Shown here piece by piece: positions 51,469 to 60,310 of a stretch of DNA of 64,000 nucleotides (positions are counted from its first letter, which is position 1; each line of letters starts with the position of its first letter). The notes under the pieces are model-generated. The model had not been told where the DNA came from. It saw only the letters and a program-made list of their open reading frames with translations, and ran no database searches. Source of the DNA: Pseudomonas serboccidentalis (GTDB lineage: Bacteria; Pseudomonadota; Gammaproteobacteria; Pseudomonadales; Pseudomonadaceae); the NCBI RefSeq assembly GCF_028830055.1, contig NZ_CP101655.1:4668812-4732811 (forward strand), read 5' to 3'. A program made the translations under genes and the position numbers.

Positions 51469-52523
51469 GAGTTTTTCTTCCCGCCAAGAATCAAAGATAT
51501 GAAAAACGGCACGCCAATCAGCGAAGTGACCACGCCGATGGGAAAGATCGCGCCGGGGATCAGGGTTTTGCTGACCACGGAGCTGGCTGACAGAATCAGC
51601 GCGCCCGTCAGCAGCGAGGCCGGCAGGAAGAATCGCTGGTCTTCGCCAATCAGCATGCGGGCAATGTGAGGGCCGACCAGACCGATGAAGCCGATAGTGC
51701 CGACGAATGCCACGGGAAACGAGGCGAGCAGGCTGACCATGATCAGCGTCTGAAAGCGCAGGCTGCGCACGTTGATGCCGAAACTGGCGGCTTTGTCATC
51801 GCCAAGGCGCAGGGCGGTCAAGGCCCAGGCGCGTTTGGCAAAAATCGGCAGAGTGATCAGGATCACCACGCAGATTACCCCGAGTTTCGGCCAGGTAGCC
51901 TTGGTCAGGCTGCCCATGGTCCAGAACACCACCGCCGCCACGGCTTGCTCGGTGGCGAAGAACTGCACCAGGGCCAACAGTGCGTTGAAGGTGAACACCA
52001 GTGCGATGCCAAGCAGCACGATGGTTTCAGCCGTGACGCCGCGACGCATGCTCAGAAAATGAATCAGCAGCGCCGAAAGCATGGCCATGATGAACGCATT
52101 GAGCGGCACCATGAATTGCGCCGCCAGCGGAAACAGCGCAACACCGAAGGCCAACCCCAAGGCCGCGCCGAAACCGGCGGCTGCGGAAATGCCCAGTGTG
52201 AATGGACTGGCCAGCGGGTTGTTGAGGATGGTCTGCATCTGTGCACCTGCCAGCGACAACGCTGCACCAACGGCGACGGCCATCAGCGCCACCGGCAGGC
52301 GAATATCCCACATCACCACGCGTACCTGCGGCGAGGCGCTGTCCGGTGCAATCAGCGCACCGAGGACTTCGCTCAGGCTGTAACGCGCCGGCCCCAGCGC
52401 CAGGTCGAGCAACACACTGCACAACAACAGGAGCACCAGCGCCGCCAGGATCAGGCGTTTGCGCAGCACCAGGCGACGATAGGCCTCGCGCTGTACAACC
52501 ACCGCGTCAGTCAACGAACTCAT
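51462..52523 (-). CDS. FecCD-family iron-siderophore permease
   Basis: The 353-residue membrane protein has about ten helices and the BtuC/FecCD motifs, including LGISAAAGFGAALGLAFG near residue 115 and VGTIGFIGLVGPHIARMLIG near 265. FecCD proteins work as pairs; a single gene here suggests a homodimer. Its start overlaps the binding-protein stop and its stop overlaps the ATPase start, so the three are translated together. Confidence 0.92.
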   Translation of the reverse strand: MSSLTDAVVVQREAYRRLVLRKRLILAALVLLLLCSVLLDLALGPARYSLSEVLGALIAPDSASPQVRVVMWDIRLPVALMAVAVGAALSLAGAQMQTILNNPLASPFTLGISAAAGFGAALGLAFGVALFPLAAQFMVPLNAFIMAMLSALLIHFLSMRRGVTAETIVLLGIALVFTFNALLALVQFFATEQAVAAVVFWTMGSLTKATWPKLGVICVVILITLPIFAKRAWALTALRLGDDKAASFGINVRSLRFQTLIMVSLLASFPVAFVGTIGFIGLVGPHIARMLIGEDQRFFLPASLLTGALILSASSVVSKTLIPGAIFPIGVVTSLIGVPFFISLILGGKKNSW

Positions 52524-53701
52524 GGTTTGACCTCAGGCGAACGCAAGCTGACGAAGTAGCCGGACTCATAGGGCACCGGCAGAAAACGCTCATGCAGTTC
52601 GCGGAACGAGGCGTCCGGATCGAGATCGGCGAACAGGTCGGGGTGGAACCATTTCGCCAGTTGCTGGATGGCCACGAACTGATACGGACTGTTGTAGAAC
52701 TGATGCCAGATGGCGTGAAAAGCCTGAGTGTCCTGAGCCTTGATGCCGGCGTAGGCCGGGCGCCGGGTGTACCAGGCGAGTTTTTTTCGCGCCTGATTCA
52801 TGTCCGCGCCAGGCCCCACGCCAACCCAGTGCCCGCCTGGGGCAAACGCTTCCCAATTGGCACTGGTGACCACCACGTGGGCCGGGTTGGCGACGATCAC
52901 TTGCTCGGGATTCAACTGGCCGAACGTGGTCGGGATGATGCGCCGGGCGATGTTGTTGCCGCCGGCCATCTCGACGAACAGACCGAAGTTCTCGTTGCCG
53001 AAACTCAGGCAGCAATCGTCGGTGTAACCGCCGATGCGCTCGATGAATACGTCGGGACGCGGCGGGTGCTGTTTTTCGATGACGTCGGTCACGCGGTGAA
53101 TCTGCTGGTTGCGAAAGTCGATGAACGCTTGCGCGCGTTGTTCCTTGCCGAACAGTTGGCCGAACAGACGCATGGTCGGTTCGGTGTTCTGCATCGGGTT
53201 GTTGCGAAAGTCGACGTACACCACGGGAATGCCCAGCGCGTCGAGCTTTTCGATGTAGCGCGCATCTTCAGTGGCGTGCTGTGCCTCGATATTGAGGATG
53301 ATCACGTCAGGGCGCTGCGAGATCGCCTGCTCGATGTCGAAGGTGCCGTCTTCAAAGCCGCCGAAGGTGGGGATTTTGGCGATCTGCGGGAATTTGCGCC
53401 GATAGGCGTTGTAGGTATCCGGGTCCGACTGGATCAGGTCCTTGCGCCAACCGACGATGCGCTCAATGGGATTTTGCGTGTCGAGAGCGGCGACCAGATA
53501 CAACTGCCGTCCTTCGCCAAGAATCACGCGTCGGACCGGCAGGTGAACCTTGACCTTGCGCCCCAGCAAATCAGTCACCTCGGTACGCGCCGCGTCCACC
53601 TCGGCGGCGTGTACAGCGCGCGGTACCAGGGTAGACAGACCCAGCAGTCCTGCCAGTAGCAGCGCCGCCAGTGCGTAGCTGCGTCGATCAACAATCACCA
53701 T
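52520..53701 (-). CDS. Iron-siderophore ABC transporter substrate-binding protein
   Basis: The protein of about 393 residues has an N-terminal signal segment (LAALLLAGLLGLSTLVPRAV, cut near VHA) and a class III periplasmic binding fold of two lobes. DLLGRKVKVHLPVRRVILGE starts the first lobe and RPDVIILN ends it. It is longer than FhuD or FepB and resembles the ABC SBPs encoded next to TonB receptors. ATG 53701 has AAAGG upstream; a TTG two codons earlier is less likely. It delivers the siderophore complex or the released iron to the permease. Confidence 0.87.
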   Translation of the reverse strand: MVIVDRRSYALAALLLAGLLGLSTLVPRAVHAAEVDAARTEVTDLLGRKVKVHLPVRRVILGEGRQLYLVAALDTQNPIERIVGWRKDLIQSDPDTYNAYRRKFPQIAKIPTFGGFEDGTFDIEQAISQRPDVIILNIEAQHATEDARYIEKLDALGIPVVYVDFRNNPMQNTEPTMRLFGQLFGKEQRAQAFIDFRNQQIHRVTDVIEKQHPPRPDVFIERIGGYTDDCCLSFGNENFGLFVEMAGGNNIARRIIPTTFGQLNPEQVIVANPAHVVVTSANWEAFAPGGHWVGVGPGADMNQARKKLAWYTRRPAYAGIKAQDTQAFHAIWHQFYNSPYQFVAIQQLAKWFHPDLFADLDPDASFRELHERFLPVPYESGYFVSLRSPEVKP

Positions 53702-53762
53702 GGTCAAAGCCTTTGCAATGTCAGATCGGCCAACGGCTTACGCCACCGCCCGGCTGAACGTT

Positions 53763-56177
53763 TCAGAAATCGACAGTTGCCGACAGTAATAAAGTGCGCG
53801 GTGAGCCCTGAGAGAACGCGCCGTAGGAGGCGACGCCCGACCAGTACTCGTGATCGAACACGTTTTGCACGGTGGCGCGAAACGTGGTCGGTCGGTCGTC
53901 GATGCGCGTGGTGTAGCGTGCGCCGACATCGAAGCGGGTCCAGTCATCGAGCTTCTGCGTGTTGGCTTGATTGACGTACTGGCTGCCGGTATGGATCGCT
54001 CCCCCGGTCAGCGTCAGGCCTTCGAGCCACGAGGTGTCCCATTCGGCCCACAGGTTGGCTTGTACTTCAGGGACGCCAACCGGTTTATTGCCGCGGTTGC
54101 CCGCCACCGACGTTTTGCTCAGTTGCGCATCGAGCAGGGTCACGCCACCGAGCAGTCGTGTGCCGGGGGCGACTTCACCGAACACGTTCAGCTCCAGGCC
54201 GCGATTGCGTTGTTCGCCCTGCACCGAAAACACCCCGCCAGCCAGTTCGCCGCTCGGTTTGGTGATCTGGAACAGCGAGAGTGTGGAAGTGAAGGTGCCG
54301 TAGTCGGCCTTGACCCCCAGTTCGTGCTGACGGGAAATGTAAGGGGCGAAGATCTCGCCGGCGTTCGAGGCGGTGGACGGCGCAATGTCGCCCTTGCTCA
54401 GGCCTTCGATGTAGTTGTAGTAGAAAGAAACGTGGTCCCAAGGCTTGATCACCGCGCCATAGAGCGGCGTGGCCCGGCCATCGTCGTAGGACGTGGTGAC
54501 CACGCCGGCGGCGTTGTAATTGTCGGACTTGATGTTTTGCTGACGCACACCGAGGGTCACTTGCACCCGGTCATCGAGCACCGACAGCGTGTCAGCCAGT
54601 GCAACGCCGGTCAGTTCAGTCTCGGACACTTTCGGTGTGTCCGGTTTGGGGATGTAGGGTTGTGGCCGATCGACCGGGTGATAGATGTTCGACAGGATCG
54701 GCGCGCCGGAATTGATCCCGCGTGACAGCGCATCGTGATAACGGCTGACTTGCAGGGACGTGCGATGGCTGATCGGCCCGGTGTCGAATCGCAGACGTGC
54801 GCCGGCGTCGACGGTGTAGCGTTCGACTTCAAACTTGTAATAGCCGGGAATCGACGACGTATCGCCGGCGGCGTTGACGATGGTCGGTGTCTGGTCGGAC
54901 ATCCGCGCGACATCCGATTTGCCACCGCCCGCATGGGCGAACACCGTCAGTGCGTCGCTCAGGTCGTATTCGCCGATGAGCAGCGCGGATTGGTCACGGG
55001 TTCGCGACCAGCCCCATGCCTGGCTCACATTGACCCGGCCATTGGCCGCTGGGGGAATGTCCACGCCCGGGGCGATCAGAAAGGGCCGCGAGGCGGCGTC
55101 GAAGCGTTCCTCCTGATTGAGCCAGTCGAGGCCGGTGCGCAAACGCTCACCCTGGTAATCGAGGGACAGGGCGCCGATCTGGACTTTACGCGATTGATCA
55201 TCGACGGCGGTGTCGCCCAGTTGCGTGCTGCCATTGAGGCGCACGCCGAAACGGCGTTCCTCGCCAAAGCGGCGACTGACGTCGAGGTGGCCACCGAGTT
55301 GCGAACTCATGCCGTAGCTGGCGGTGAACCGGGTCAGGTCGTCATCGAGGGAACGCTTGGGCACCACGTTGATCACGCCGCCGACCGCGTTGTTCGGCGA
55401 CATGCCATAGAGCAGGGCACCGGGGCCTTTGACCAACTCGATGCGTTCGGCGTACTCGGTGAACACCCGGTAGTTGGGCGCTACGCCGTATACGCCGTCG
55501 AATGCCAGTTCACCCAGATTGCCTTCACCGACCGGAAAGCCACGGATGAAAAACGAATCGACGATACCCCCGGTCTGCCCCGTGGAGCGCACCGAAGAGT
55601 CGCGCTCAAGGACATCGCCAACGGTCACCGCCTGTTGATCCTTGATCAGAGTCGAGGTGTAGGTGCTGACGCTGAAAGGCGCGTCCATCACATCGGTATT
55701 GCCCAGGATCCCCAGGCGCCCGCCATTGGCCACCTGGCCACCGGCGTAAACCGGCGGCAAGGCGTCGCTGCGTTTGTCGGTACCGATGACTGCCGTTTCG
55801 TCCAGCATCAGCTGACGCTGTATCAGCGTGTAGCTGCCGTCGCTGCGCAGCACCATGTCCAGGCCACTGCCTTGCAGCAGGCGATCGACGGCTTGTCGGG
55901 GCGAAAACCTGCCGACCAGCGCAGGGCTGCTCAGACCTTCGGTCAACGATGGCTGGAACGACAGGGCTATGCCGGCGTCCACGGCAACACTCGACAGGGT
56001 CGCACCCAGCGGCCCCGCAGGAATGTCGTAGGCACGGATCGCAACAGCGTCCAGTTGCAGCGGCGCACCGGCCAGGACAAGCGGGCTGACGACTCCGGTC
56101 AGGACAAGGCTGAGCAACGCACTGCGAATAACGGGTTTGAGCGGGCGATCCGGACGCAGATGGCGTGCAGCAGGCAT
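53763..56177 (-). CDS. TonB-dependent siderophore receptor with STN signalling domain
   Basis: The 804-residue protein has a signal region ending near residue 36. A secretin/TonB N-terminal (STN) domain at about 50-120 (YDIPAGPLGATLSSVAVDAG and LLQGSGLDMVLRSDGSYTLI) is followed by a plug (about 150-270; SFFIRGFPVGEG, ELVKGPGALLYGMSPNNAVG) and a 22-strand barrel ending in Phe. The STN domain lets FecA-type receptors signal to an inner-membrane FecR when substrate binds. The fecR and fecI genes lie directly upstream. The ligand should be the siderophore made by the neighbouring biosynthetic genes. Confidence 0.93.
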   Translation of the reverse strand: MPAARHLRPDRPLKPVIRSALLSLVLTGVVSPLVLAGAPLQLDAVAIRAYDIPAGPLGATLSSVAVDAGIALSFQPSLTEGLSSPALVGRFSPRQAVDRLLQGSGLDMVLRSDGSYTLIQRQLMLDETAVIGTDKRSDALPPVYAGGQVANGGRLGILGNTDVMDAPFSVSTYTSTLIKDQQAVTVGDVLERDSSVRSTGQTGGIVDSFFIRGFPVGEGNLGELAFDGVYGVAPNYRVFTEYAERIELVKGPGALLYGMSPNNAVGGVINVVPKRSLDDDLTRFTASYGMSSQLGGHLDVSRRFGEERRFGVRLNGSTQLGDTAVDDQSRKVQIGALSLDYQGERLRTGLDWLNQEERFDAASRPFLIAPGVDIPPAANGRVNVSQAWGWSRTRDQSALLIGEYDLSDALTVFAHAGGGKSDVARMSDQTPTIVNAAGDTSSIPGYYKFEVERYTVDAGARLRFDTGPISHRTSLQVSRYHDALSRGINSGAPILSNIYHPVDRPQPYIPKPDTPKVSETELTGVALADTLSVLDDRVQVTLGVRQQNIKSDNYNAAGVVTTSYDDGRATPLYGAVIKPWDHVSFYYNYIEGLSKGDIAPSTASNAGEIFAPYISRQHELGVKADYGTFTSTLSLFQITKPSGELAGGVFSVQGEQRNRGLELNVFGEVAPGTRLLGGVTLLDAQLSKTSVAGNRGNKPVGVPEVQANLWAEWDTSWLEGLTLTGGAIHTGSQYVNQANTQKLDDWTRFDVGARYTTRIDDRPTTFRATVQNVFDHEYWSGVASYGAFSQGSPRTLLLSATVDF

Positions 56178-56274
56178 GAATGAGTGGACCTATGAACAGG
56201 GCGGTAGAGTTCTTCTCCCCAATAGCCAGTCGAGATCAAAAAAAGTATCACCGGTCAGGCGATTTTTTTTCGGT

Positions 56275-57252
56275 TCAGGCAGGGGAAAGCATGATCCAGA
56301 AACCATTCAGATGGCCGCTGACGAGGATCGGGTAGGTTTGCGCGAGCATGTTCAAGGTGCGCTGGCTGTCGCTGATGGGGTAGGCACCGGAAATGCGCAG
56401 GTCGGCAATCGCCGGATCCAGGCGCACGAACCCGCGGCGATAGCGTGTCAGTTCGCCGACGAAATCAGCCAGACGCATCTTGTCGGCCATCAGCATGCCT
56501 TGCGTCCAGGCGCCGACGTTGCGGTCGGCGGTGCTGACCTGTCCGAACGTGCGGGATGAAAAATCCGTACGTTGGCCGGCATTGATGATCAACGGTGTTC
56601 CCTGGCGGTTGTCGGCCAGTTCTACCTTTACGGCGCCTTCGAGCACGGCAAGGTGAGTGCGTGGTTGCAGTTCGCGAACCGTGAAGCGCGTGCCCAGCGC
56701 TTGCATTCGGCCCTGGCGGGTGCTGACCAGAAAGGGCCGCCGCGACGGTGAGTTGTCCGGCGCGGTCTGCACCAGTATTTCGCCTTCGCGCAGATGGATG
56801 TGGCGTTGACTGGCGTCGAACAGAACGTCGATGGCACTGTCGGTGTTGAGGGTGATTTTCGAACCGTCCGCCAGGGTCAGTTCGCGACGTTGACCGACAG
56901 CGGTGCGATAGTCCGCCGACCATTGTTGGGACTCTGCCAGTTTCCAACTGCCCCAGCCGGCGGGCAGAATCGCCAGGATCATCGCCAGTTTGCCCAGCGC
57001 GGCGCGGCGTTCCGGGCTGTTGGGGCGATCAAGCGCCGACATCGCCAGCGACGGGGGCAGCCCCCCGAGTTTGTTCTGCAACAGCTGCGCCCGCGCCCAG
57101 GCACGGCTGCGCTCGGGCGTGCTGGATTTCCAGTATTCCCATTCGGCTCGTTCAGCGTCACTGAGTTCACCTTCACTCAGGCGGATCAGCCAGTCGGCCG
57201 CTTCTTCAAGGGCCTGCTGAGCGGGGGGCGGCGTATTGCGTCGGGTGAGCAC
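56275..57252 (-). CDS. fecR: FecR-type anti-sigma factor / signal transducer
   Basis: The 325-residue protein has an N-terminal cytoplasmic anti-sigma region (EEAADWLIRLSEGELSDAER near 16-36). One membrane helix lies near 90-107 (ALGKLAMILAILPAGWGSWK). The periplasmic FecR beta domain (QRRELTLADGSKITLNTDSA near 125) and a C-terminal STN-like tail complete it. It touches the STN domain of the receptor and controls the sigma factor. The GTG start follows the fecI stop with no gap. The full set of domains is present, so signalling should be functional. Confidence 0.92.
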   Translation of the reverse strand: MLTRRNTPPPAQQALEEAADWLIRLSEGELSDAERAEWEYWKSSTPERSRAWARAQLLQNKLGGLPPSLAMSALDRPNSPERRAALGKLAMILAILPAGWGSWKLAESQQWSADYRTAVGQRRELTLADGSKITLNTDSAIDVLFDASQRHIHLREGEILVQTAPDNSPSRRPFLVSTRQGRMQALGTRFTVRELQPRTHLAVLEGAVKVELADNRQGTPLIINAGQRTDFSSRTFGQVSTADRNVGAWTQGMLMADKMRLADFVGELTRYRRGFVRLDPAIADLRISGAYPISDSQRTLNMLAQTYPILVSGHLNGFWIMLSPA

Positions 57253-57768
57253 TCACTCCACCAGCAGCAGACATTGCACGAAGGCTTGCTTCATGTAGCG
57301 TTTGACGGTGATCAGCGAGACCCCCAGTTGTTCGGCGATGTCGTCGTATTTCAGGCCGCTGATCTGCGACAGCAGGAAGGCACGCTTGACCAGCGGCGGC
57401 AGCGCATCGAGCATCGCGTCGATTTCGTGCAGGGTCTCCAGCACCATGAAGCGCAATTCCGGCGAAGGCACCTCGGGTGCGGGCACATGGGCGAGGGCGT
57501 CCAGATAAGCGCGTTCCAGCGCTTTGCGCTGATACCAGTTGACCAGAATGCCCTTGGCGACGCAGCTGAGGTACGCGCGCGGTTGCTCGATGACGGTGAC
57601 CTGCGACGCGAGGATACGGGTGAAGGTGTCCTGCGCCAGATCCGCCGCATCCATGGCGTTCCCCAGCTTTTTTCTCAGCGTCGCGTACAGCCAGCCGTGA
57701 TGGCCGCTGTACAGGGCTTCGATCGCGCGCAGGTGATTGTCGTTATTCGCGGGAAGGGTTTGGCTCAT
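57253..57768 (-). CDS. fecI: FecI-type ECF sigma factor
   Basis: The 171-residue protein has sigma region 2 (YSGHHGWLYATLRKKLGNAM and DLAQDTFTRI) and region 4 (LPPLVKRAFLLSQISGLKYD and IAEQLGVSLITVKRYMKQAF), without regions 1 and 3, as in iron-starvation sigma factors. Bound by FecR, it directs transcription of the receptor gene and probably the uptake operon. A Fur-box-like site lies upstream at 57785-57807, fitting iron control. Confidence 0.94.
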   Translation of the reverse strand: MSQTLPANNDNHLRAIEALYSGHHGWLYATLRKKLGNAMDAADLAQDTFTRILASQVTVIEQPRAYLSCVAKGILVNWYQRKALERAYLDALAHVPAPEVPSPELRFMVLETLHEIDAMLDALPPLVKRAFLLSQISGLKYDDIAEQLGVSLITVKRYMKQAFVQCLLLVE

Positions 57769-57784
57769 GGCTGCAGATTTTCAT

Positions 57785-57807
57785 GCAATTGAGAAGTATT
57801 CCCAATG
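57785..57807 (-). promoter_or_regulatory. Putative Fur box of fecI
   Basis: On the minus strand the stretch TTGGGAATACTTCTCAATTG resembles the Pseudomonas Fur consensus, with partly dyad halves around GAATACTTCTC. It lies 17-39 bases before the fecI start, where Fur-Fe2+ would block transcription under iron sufficiency. The match is by eye. Confidence 0.5.
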
Positions 57808-57859
57808 CTAGTTTACAAACTGGCTATGACGCAAGCGCCGATTGGTGTCCTGTTCAGAC

Positions 57860-59038
57860 TCATGGCCGTTGGCGCAGGGCGGCAATCATCACGTCGATTT
57901 CTGCCTCGGTGTTATACGCATGAAGGGACGCGCGACTGACTGCCAGCAAGTCTCGGTGTTGCATGTCGAGCAGGGTTGAACGAAAGGTCGAGGTTGAGAC
58001 GTTGATGCGTTTCCCCTGAGCCGCCAACCATTGCTGTACCTGCAGCGCGCTGCTATCGCGATGAGTGAAGGTCACGATGCCGGATTTGACCGCGCCCAAG
58101 TCTCGCAGCGTGACGCCCGGAATGTCCGCCAGTCGCTGGCGCAGATATTGCGCCAGATGCTGAATCCGCAACCAGATTGGTTCGATACCTTGAGCCAGCG
58201 CATATTCCACCGCGGCCCCCAGGCCCAGCTTGGCGGCCACATTGCATTCCCAGTTTTCGAAACGCCGCGCGTCGGGGCGGATATTGAACGTATCAGCGGT
58301 TTGCAAAGACGCCGCATGCAGATCGAGAAACGCCGGTTCCAGGCTTTGACACAGCGCTCGTTCAACATACAGAAATCCCGCACCGCGCGGCCCGCGCAAG
58401 TATTTGCGGCTGGTGGCTGCGAGCATGTGACAACCGATTTTCTGCACATCGATCGGCATCTGCCCGACACCCTGGCAAGCATCCAGCAGAAACAGCACGC
58501 CGGCAGCGCGGGCGAGGGCGCCAATCTGTTCGATGGGTTGCACTGGCCCGCCGTTAGTGGCGATCACGGGCAGAGAGATCAGTGCAACCCGATCATCGTC
58601 GAGCATCTCCTTGAGGGCCGATAACGAGACCTGGCCGTGTTCGTCATTGGCAATGACGCGAATCTCGATGCCGCGCTGCTGCTTCAATTGCAGGTAAGGA
58701 ATGTAATTGCCGGCGTATTCGGTGGTTGAGGTCAGCACCACATCACCGGGTTGCAACGGCAGCGAATAGAACGCCATGTCCCAGGCACGAGTGGCGTTTT
58801 CGATCACCGCGATTTCATCGGGTTGCGCGTTGATCAACCGCGCAATGGCGCCATAGACATTGTCCACTTCGGTTGACCGCGCTGCGGCCGCTTCATACCC
58901 GCCCAGGCTCGCTTCGAGCTGAATGTGGCGGGTCATGGTCTCGATGACCGGCGTGGGCATCAGCGCCGCGCCCGCATTGTTGAAGTGGATCAGTTGCGCG
59001 ACGGCGGGTGTATCGGCACGCAGTTGTTCAATGTTCAA
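57860..59038 (-). CDS. Class V aminotransferase-fold PLP enzyme of the siderophore locus
   Basis: The 392-residue protein has the fold of cysteine desulfurase/EgtE-type PLP enzymes. HFNNAGAALMPTPVIE lies near residue 18, FLLDACQGVGQMPIDV near 190 with the cofactor Asp and Gln, and the PLP lysine is in ATSRKYLRGPRGAGFLY near 215. A loop Cys for desulfurase chemistry is not obvious. It is in line with the MFS exporter and NIS synthetase genes, so it probably acts on a siderophore precursor (beta-lyase, decarboxylase or epimerase chemistry are possible). Substrate is unknown. Confidence 0.8.
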   Translation of the reverse strand: MNIEQLRADTPAVAQLIHFNNAGAALMPTPVIETMTRHIQLEASLGGYEAAAARSTEVDNVYGAIARLINAQPDEIAVIENATRAWDMAFYSLPLQPGDVVLTSTTEYAGNYIPYLQLKQQRGIEIRVIANDEHGQVSLSALKEMLDDDRVALISLPVIATNGGPVQPIEQIGALARAAGVLFLLDACQGVGQMPIDVQKIGCHMLAATSRKYLRGPRGAGFLYVERALCQSLEPAFLDLHAASLQTADTFNIRPDARRFENWECNVAAKLGLGAAVEYALAQGIEPIWLRIQHLAQYLRQRLADIPGVTLRDLGAVKSGIVTFTHRDSSALQVQQWLAAQGKRINVSTSTFRSTLLDMQHRDLLAVSRASLHAYNTEAEIDVMIAALRQRP

Positions 59039-59052
59039 AGGCTACTCCTTGA

Positions 59053-60297
59053 TCAGTCCCCGGGCGGGGCCGGACTCGGTTGCAGGACCGCAGGCCGGTA
59101 ACGCAGCGCGACAATCGGGATCAGCGCCACCACGTAGGCCAGGCAAACGAAGAGATAGGTGTACTGCAAGCCGTAGACCTGACTGAGCAGACCACCGGCT
59201 GAAATCCCTGCAATGGAAGCAAATTGCGCCGTGCCCTGGGCAATTCCCAGTACGTGACCTTGCTGTGAGCTGTCAGCGGTTTTCGAGATCAGCGCCATCA
59301 ACACCGGCGTCGTCGCGCCCAGCAATACGCCCCAGATGAAGTAGACAGTGACGAACATCACCGGATTGCGCGTGATGCCCGCCACGCCCGTCAGGGCGAT
59401 GCAACCCAGTACGACGTAAGTCAGGCGATGCAGGGTTTCCTGTTGGCTGCGGTGTTCGAAATAACGCGACCAGGCCGTGGCTGACAGAATGAAACCCAGC
59501 GCCAGCAGGCCGTAGCACAAGCCGACCACCGAGTTGCTGACCTCGAACACCGAGCTGACATACAGCGAGAAGGAGGTCTGCGGCAGCATCCGCGCGAGCA
59601 ACAGAATGCCCATCACACCGAGCAGCGGCAGCAGCGGCGAGCCTTGCCAGGGGCTGCCTGAACGGTCGGCAGGGATGGCCTTGTCGGTGACCGGGGTTTT
59701 CTTCACCGGCGGGACGTCCGGCAAGGTCACGGCGGCGATCACGGTGCACACCGCACACAGCGCCGAGGCGATGATGTTGATCCAGAAGAACGTCGCGTAA
59801 TCAAGGATCAAGCCGCCGACCACGGCACCGAGCAACGAGCCGACGTTGGTCGAAATCTGCAGGATGGCAAACAGTCGAGCCCGCCGCGAAGGGGCTTCGA
59901 TGCTCACGCCATAGGCCTGCGCCGGGGCGATGTAGCCGGCGAAAGCGCCTTGCAGGAAACGCAGGATCAGAATGACCCAGATGTCACTGAACAAGGCCAG
60001 CCCAAGTTGGGTCAACGACAAACCGGCGAGGGCACGGATCATCATCAACTTGTGGCCGTAACGGTCACCGATACGGCCCCAGAGTGCACTGGTCAGAATA
60101 ATGCCCAGCATCGGCCCGACGTACACGGCAATGCTGGCGAAGCTGAAAAGCGACTCGGACGTCGTCAGCCCACGCAGGTGGACAGGCCAGAACGGCCCGC
60201 TCATTTCCATGGCGCCCATCGATACCAGCTGGATCGCAAATAGAAGATAAATCAGGATTCGTACGCTTGAACCCTGGATGACACCTGCATGGGACAT
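59053..60297 (-). CDS. MFS transporter, likely siderophore exporter
   Basis: The 414-residue protein has 12 predicted membrane helices with a central loop near 195-210. The MFS motif GRIGDRYGHKLMMIRAL lies between helices 2 and 3 near residue 75. It stands between the NIS synthetase gene (14 bases upstream) and the PLP enzyme gene (14 bases downstream). In NIS siderophore loci the MFS gene is usually the exporter of the finished molecule. No substrate-specific residues are known. Confidence 0.88.
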   Translation of the reverse strand: MSHAGVIQGSSVRILIYLLFAIQLVSMGAMEMSGPFWPVHLRGLTTSESLFSFASIAVYVGPMLGIILTSALWGRIGDRYGHKLMMIRALAGLSLTQLGLALFSDIWVILILRFLQGAFAGYIAPAQAYGVSIEAPSRRARLFAILQISTNVGSLLGAVVGGLILDYATFFWINIIASALCAVCTVIAAVTLPDVPPVKKTPVTDKAIPADRSGSPWQGSPLLPLLGVMGILLLARMLPQTSFSLYVSSVFEVSNSVVGLCYGLLALGFILSATAWSRYFEHRSQQETLHRLTYVVLGCIALTGVAGITRNPVMFVTVYFIWGVLLGATTPVLMALISKTADSSQQGHVLGIAQGTAQFASIAGISAGGLLSQVYGLQYTYLFVCLAYVVALIPIVALRYRPAVLQPSPAPPGD

Positions 60298-60310
60298 GAG
60301 TCTGCCTCGG

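Noticed and set aside
51666..52559. Long plus-strand frame of 297 codons (and many similar ones, for example 54735-56183 and 6756-8252)
   Set aside because: They lie opposite real genes with strong family matches, and their products are rich in His, Gln, Arg and Ala, as expected of antisense frames in GC-rich DNA.
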